In this document: in pieces, positions 60,659 to 64,000 of the stretch
How the letters are laid out: each line of letters opens with the position of its first letter
Position numbering within the stretch: the stretch's first letter is position 1
Assembly (NCBI GenBank): GCA_947645355.1
Contig: CANSCI010000002.1
Coordinates: 27,054 to 91,053, forward strand
From: an uncultured Dorea sp.
GTDB taxonomy: Bacteria; Bacillota; Clostridia; Lachnospirales; Lachnospiraceae
Reading direction: 5' to 3'
DNA: 64,000 nt
The notes under the pieces: generated by a model
Databases searched by the model: none
Seen by the model: only the letters and a program-made list of their open reading frames with translations
Told to the model about the DNA's origin: nothing
Program-made: the position numbers and the translations under genes

Positions 60659-61696
60659 CTAAATTGGCTGAACCGACACCTTTACCTTGCGGCTTTCCGA
60701 GGCTTTCAGAACATCGGTATAGATTGCCGGGTATTTTTCCTTTAAGGCTTTGGAATCGGGCCTGCGAGTTGTTTTGGTTACAAAATCAATCAGAAGCTTA
60801 TCGCTGCTCGTCTCTAAGACGCCATGCTCATGCTCCTTCATGACTTCGGCAATTCGCACGCTATGTGCTTCAATCTCCTTTTCATATGTTTTGATTTCTT
60901 TATTGCATTCAGAGATTTTTCCCTGAAGCATTGCGATTCTGCGCAAAGGCGATTCGTACTTACGTGAAAACTCTATTGTCGGAAGCCCGGCCTGACTCGT
61001 ACCATAAATCCTTGCCAGTGACTCCAAAGCAAGTTTTGGGGCAACATCCGCCATGGTCGGCGGTTTGTCATTTTCCAAGCTCCAGATCCATTCGTCCAAA
61101 CGTTCAAAAATCATATCCTCTTTCGCCTTATCACGAATAATCTCTGGCATTGCCAGATCATTGTCCGGATTGTTTCCCCAAACTGCGGAAAAGGCGCCGA
61201 TATTTACATCCGCTACTGCAAGATAAAACCTCAGCTGCAGTTCATAGTAGAGCGGAATTGCTCCATCTGCCCATTCAGCCGCTTTATGATACGTGCAGCT
61301 TTTACACTCCAAAATTCCCGGCTCGCTATCGGATGCCCGTATAAAGCGCCGGTCAAAATTGGCGAGAGCGTAAGGATGATCTGCGTGCTGATACAGATTA
61401 GTATCTTCAATAACGGTGTTGCCTGTCTTTGCACCATACCAATAGGCAGCAATCGGCTCTAAAAGATGCCCCATCTGCAATTGGTTGGCATTGTTTTTTT
61501 TAGCAGGCTTCATTTGCCCTTTTTTGATTTTCCACAGCTCCAGTGGAGTCGTCCATGGTGATACGCCAAAAATGGCTGCTACATCACTTCCTCCCACAGT
61601 ATAGGGAATATTTCCTTTCGGACCATGCATACGGCATTCCAGCCATCTGTCATTGGTCATACCGGCGGTGTCGCAAAGAATAATCGGTTTTGCCAT
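60659..61696 (-). CDS. YqaJ-family recombinase nuclease
   Basis: 345 residues. YTVGGSDVAAIFGVSPWTTPLELW and QLQMGHLLEPIAAYWY open a lambda-exonuclease-like domain; GILECKSCTYHKAAEW holds the ExK catalytic pair and YYELQLRFYLAVADV follows. A helical C-terminal extension (~220-345) contains a coiled coil (ISECNKEIKTYEKEIEAHS). YqaJ proteins chew 5' ends for single-strand annealing recombination in phages and elements. The ATG shares one base with the upstream stop (TGATG). Confidence 0.92.
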   Translation of the reverse strand: MAKPIILCDTAGMTNDRWLECRMHGPKGNIPYTVGGSDVAAIFGVSPWTTPLELWKIKKGQMKPAKKNNANQLQMGHLLEPIAAYWYGAKTGNTVIEDTNLYQHADHPYALANFDRRFIRASDSEPGILECKSCTYHKAAEWADGAIPLYYELQLRFYLAVADVNIGAFSAVWGNNPDNDLAMPEIIRDKAKEDMIFERLDEWIWSLENDKPPTMADVAPKLALESLARIYGTSQAGLPTIEFSRKYESPLRRIAMLQGKISECNKEIKTYEKEIEAHSVRIAEVMKEHEHGVLETSSDKLLIDFVTKTTRRPDSKALKEKYPAIYTDVLKASESRKVKVSVQPI

Positions 61697-62838
61697 CAGT
61701 AACTCACCGCCTTTGCAAGGTCATAATCGCTCCATCTGAGTGAGAGCGCACGGGCCATATTTTCTTCTATGACCAACATCTTGCTTTCCGGCGTGTTCTC
61801 CGTCCTCAAAATAAACGGGATCTCCTGCATGGCAAGAAATACGTCGTGGGCTGTCGCCGGACCACCTCCGTATGCCATCTCGTACATAGCTATGGCTTCA
61901 ACTGCAGCCTTTTTTGGCAGACTCAGTTTTTTGCAAACCCTGGTCATTGCGTTTATCGGATAATCCAGATGAACCTCCAGCAGTTTTTGTAATTTGGCAA
62001 TACTATCCCCAAACTGGGCAAAGAGCTGATCCAACGCCGCATCAAAATCGGAAACCTTAGACTGATGCCTGTGGTCAACTGCAATACACCCCCCGATATG
62101 GATGGAGCGCTTTCCGCTCACCAAAAGAGCAGAGACCTTTGCCGAAGCCATACCGGTATCCGAACTCATAAAACGAACACCCGGAGTCAGTTTGGAGGCC
62201 ATCGCTGATTTCCCTTGAGAATCCAGCAGCTTTGTATACACCTCCAGTAAATCCTCTTTCTGATCCGGCATCGTCCATGATGCGCTTACCATGGCATGAT
62301 CGCAGTATCCAGACTCGAATACATTTCCGTTGAATTGTGCATCCAACTTTCCCTTCAGTGCAACAAGAAGTTCATCGACTGGCAACACTGAATAATCAAC
62401 CGCATCTCCAGAATGAACTGCTGCCACCTTCTCATCACGAATGAGAAGAAGCGCTTCTGACGAATAAAGTTCCATGCAGGCATTTAATACCTCTGCCAGA
62501 GCCTCACGACTGAGCTTAGGCAGCGCTGTGCCTCCGATTTTTGCCCGGTCAAGCAGACTTTTGTAGGCCGTCATGCGCATGGGGAAGAGTTCCCCATCAA
62601 CACGCATGGCCAGACCGAGATTGTTTGCTGTGTCATCCACAGCGTCCTGTGTGGTTCCTGACGCAAATGCCGGCAGATCAGTGCTCAGAGCAGAGCCTTT
62701 GCCCAGCGGCTGAATTTCAAGGTCACTGACCCTGGCTTTCACCCAGCGGCTGTTCTTGGACTGCTCCTTGTGATAATCCAGCATAAGTGGATAGGAACTG
62801 AATGTGGTGTAGAAACCATCCTGACATTGTTTTTGCAT
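61696..62838 (-). CDS. DUF932-like phage/plasmid protein
   Basis: 380 residues, no membrane segment. Weak DUF932-like features: MTAYKSLLDRAKIGGTALP, LLLIRDEKVAAVHSGDAVDY, GVRFMSSDTGMASAKVSAL and FGDSIAKLQKLLEVHL. Such proteins accompany recombination genes on phages, plasmids and integrative elements. Role unknown. AAGGAGC lies about 8 nt before the ATG. The leader upstream contains two hairpins (62890-62983). Confidence 0.62.
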   Translation of the reverse strand: MQKQCQDGFYTTFSSYPLMLDYHKEQSKNSRWVKARVSDLEIQPLGKGSALSTDLPAFASGTTQDAVDDTANNLGLAMRVDGELFPMRMTAYKSLLDRAKIGGTALPKLSREALAEVLNACMELYSSEALLLIRDEKVAAVHSGDAVDYSVLPVDELLVALKGKLDAQFNGNVFESGYCDHAMVSASWTMPDQKEDLLEVYTKLLDSQGKSAMASKLTPGVRFMSSDTGMASAKVSALLVSGKRSIHIGGCIAVDHRHQSKVSDFDAALDQLFAQFGDSIAKLQKLLEVHLDYPINAMTRVCKKLSLPKKAAVEAIAMYEMAYGGGPATAHDVFLAMQEIPFILRTENTPESKMLVIEENMARALSLRWSDYDLAKAVSY

Positions 62839-62889
62839 ATTTCATGCTCCTTTCTTTTCTGGCGGGATTGCCGCCTTGATATATAACAA

Positions 62890-62983
62890 AAGCCAGCAAT
62901 CCCGAAAGACTGCTGGCTTATGCCCAAATGAATTGGCCGGAAAACAAAAAAAGTGCCATCTGCAAAATTGCAAATGACACTTT
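62890..62983 (-). promoter_or_regulatory. Two hairpins in the leader of the DUF932-YqaJ operon
   Basis: First on the transcript: AAAGTGTCATTTGC with GCAGATGGCACTTT (62950-62983), 14 bp with G-U pairs, followed by TTTTTTTGTTTT: a good terminator. Then AAGCCAGCA/TGCTGGCTT (62890-62919), directly before the ribosome site. Either a terminator for upstream genes plus a new leader, or an attenuator. Confidence 0.6.
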
Positions 62984-63103
62984 GATAAACTCTGTTAAAC
63001 TGTGTTTAGCCGTAGCCAAACTTGATACTGATGTAAATATTATAACAGATTTATTTGCAATAGTCAATCCACCAGGAGAAAAGAGCATTCATACCGCAAA
63101 TGT

Positions 63104-63217
63104 TTATTCCTCCGAGCGCTTATTTCTGTAAGTTCGGTTAATCTGAAACATACACATAAAAACAACACCAAACACGCTGCCGCCTATAAAATTAAGGATA
63201 CCTATCAACCATCCCAT
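63104..63217 (-). CDS. Small DUF3789-like membrane protein
   Basis: 37 residues, too short for most gene finders. ATG 63217 has AAGGAGG 8 nt upstream. One membrane segment (ILNFIGGSVFGVVFMCMF) and a charged tail (NRTYRNKRSEE) fit the DUF3789 family of tiny membrane proteins on Firmicute mobile elements. Function unknown. Confidence 0.7.
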   Translation of the reverse strand: MGWLIGILNFIGGSVFGVVFMCMFQINRTYRNKRSEE

Positions 63218-63331
63218 ACTATATACCTCCTTTGTGATATAAAAAAGAGATGCTGATAATCAACATCTCCGGGTTACAATATTCTTTTTATTTCAAACAC
63301 TTTATGATTTGATAAATCAGAATTTGCTTTT

Positions 63332-63796
63332 TTATAATTTTTCTATTTCTTTCAATGTTTTTTGGATGTCCTTATAAACTAATGATTGCATACTGTCATC
63401 ATAAATACCTATATTAGCTTTATGAAGTGCAGAAACAATGTCGTTTTTCAATTCTGGTTTATCCTTTGCAATAATCGGCAACAGCTTAATACATTGTCTT
63501 GCTGTAATAGGTTTAACATCTGTTATATGTTTTAAGTAGTTATCAATGATTTCATCAATTTTATAATCTTTATCCCATTTTGCATTATAGGCAATCAGTG
63601 TAAGCCCTCTTGTGCGGATATAAGAATTATCACTGTCAAGCATATCGCTTAATCTATCCATATAAAGATAAACACAATCTGTTTCAATACTTTCTTTTTG
63701 CAATTCCTGTAATGCTTTGTATGCAACATTATTATTTTTATCAAACAATAATTCAAATGTTTCTGCTATATTAAGTGACACAATATCCTCCTTCAC
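63332..63796 (-). CDS. HEAT-repeat-like protein (often annotated SufBD-related)
   Basis: 154 residues, helical throughout, in helix-turn-helix units of about 35-40 residues (NNVAYKALQELQKES, DNSYIRTRGLTLIAYNAKWD, ITARQCIKLLPIIAKDK). Similar short proteins in Firmicutes are labelled SufBD-like without evidence of Fe-S work. It is much more A+T-rich than its neighbours, so it may be a separate insertion into the element. A probable protein-binding scaffold. Confidence 0.6.
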   Translation of the reverse strand: MKEDIVSLNIAETFELLFDKNNNVAYKALQELQKESIETDCVYLYMDRLSDMLDSDNSYIRTRGLTLIAYNAKWDKDYKIDEIIDNYLKHITDVKPITARQCIKLLPIIAKDKPELKNDIVSALHKANIGIYDDSMQSLVYKDIQKTLKEIEKL

Positions 63797-63854
63797 AAAC
63801 TCCGATTTCTACTATAAGTGCTTCAAAAAAAATCTAATCTTTTCTTACTTGATA

Positions 63855-64000
63855 TCACAAATCAAGAATCTTTGCGATTTCGTCCACTGTATCGAGAACT
63901 TCATTGAATTTCAAATCTCCAATGTATTTGTTGTCCGCAGCATAGTTATCCCACAGAAGATATAACTGCGGCTCTTCACGGATATCCTTCAAAATATCTC
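63855..64000 (-). CDS. C-terminal end of an unidentified element gene
   Basis: The last 47 codons of a minus-strand frame run off the window end and stop with TGA at 63855-63857 (EEPQLYLLWDNYAADNKYIG, EVLDTVDEIAKILDL). No family can be named from this fragment. Confidence 0.5.
   Translation of the reverse strand, partial: DILKDIREEPQLYLLWDNYAADNKYIGDLKFNEVLDTVDEIAKILDL

Larger units (their letters stand above)
50135..64000. mobile_element. Integrative element (one end), continuing beyond the window
   Basis: A block of minus-strand genes from a terminal tyrosine integrase to the window end: excisionase-like protein, Tn916-type sigma/HTH pair, XRE regulator, ParR/ParM-like pair, primase, RecD2, YqaJ, DUF932-like, DUF3789-like and DUF4313-like proteins. 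This gene set is typical of integrative and conjugative elements of gut Firmicutes. Relaxase, coupling protein and VirB-type genes are not in the window, so conjugation is not shown. No cargo genes were recognised so far. The outer boundary lies somewhere in 49995-50134. Confidence 0.8.

Noticed and set aside
1..64000. CRISPR arrays, rRNA or tRNA genes, IS transposases
   Set aside because: No regularly spaced repeats, no rRNA or tRNA-like sequence and no transposase were found; the match to the 16S 3' end at 52981-52993 is only 13 nt.

Overview
The window looks like the chromosome of a Gram-positive gut anaerobe of the class Clostridia, probably Lachnospiraceae-like. Signs are strong AGGAGG ribosome sites, a type III glutamine synthetase, VanZ and TagF-type proteins, no Gram-negative envelope genes, and a mobile element of a kind common in gut Firmicutes. 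The assignment is inference; no rRNA gene or other species marker is present.

Region 1 (1-10.3 kb) is a glutamine/nitrogen block. On the minus strand carA, carB and the start of gltB form one operon. It is followed by an AlbA_2-type putative regulator on the minus strand and by glnA (type III) and purF on the plus strand. The carA and glnA transcripts both appear to start a short way upstream of a terminator-like hairpin, which suggests attenuation.

Region 2 (10.37-48.33 kb) is about 38 kb of tightly packed minus-strand genes for a complex cell-surface polymer. At the transcriptional start lie all four dTDP-L-rhamnose genes (rfbA, rfbB, rfbD, rfbC). Next come a sugar aminotransferase, an ATP-grasp ligase and an SDR that are translationally coupled, then a TagF-like transferase and an APS-kinase-like kinase with a probable 3' frameshift. 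A consensus promoter follows. It leads into an FkbM methyltransferase, two radical SAM enzymes, a phosphonate cassette (cytidylyltransferase fused to PEP mutase, a second cytidylyltransferase, phosphonopyruvate decarboxylase, LicD transferase), several glycosyltransferases, a deacetylase, a methyltransferase and two RgpF-like proteins. The last part holds three IspD/TarI-like cytidylyltransferases, two extended-SDR epimerases and two more TagF-like transferases. The predicted product is a rhamnose-containing glycan with alditol-phosphate and phosphonate substituents. Eleven of these unrelated enzymes carry the same small Rossmann-like domain at one end. No flippase, polymerase or ABC transporter is present, so export must be encoded elsewhere. 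The middle third is visibly more A+T-rich than the flanks, which suggests horizontal acquisition.

Region 3 (48.6-50.0 kb) holds a VanZ-like membrane protein and an HD-domain protein.

Region 4 (50.1-64.0 kb, running off the end) is one end of an integrative element. It has a tyrosine integrase, a small ribbon-helix-helix protein, an excisionase-like protein, a Tn916-type sigma factor pair, an XRE repressor, a ParM/ParR-like partition pair, a CHC2 primase, a RecD2 helicase, a YqaJ nuclease with accessory proteins, and small conserved proteins. No conjugation genes are within the window.
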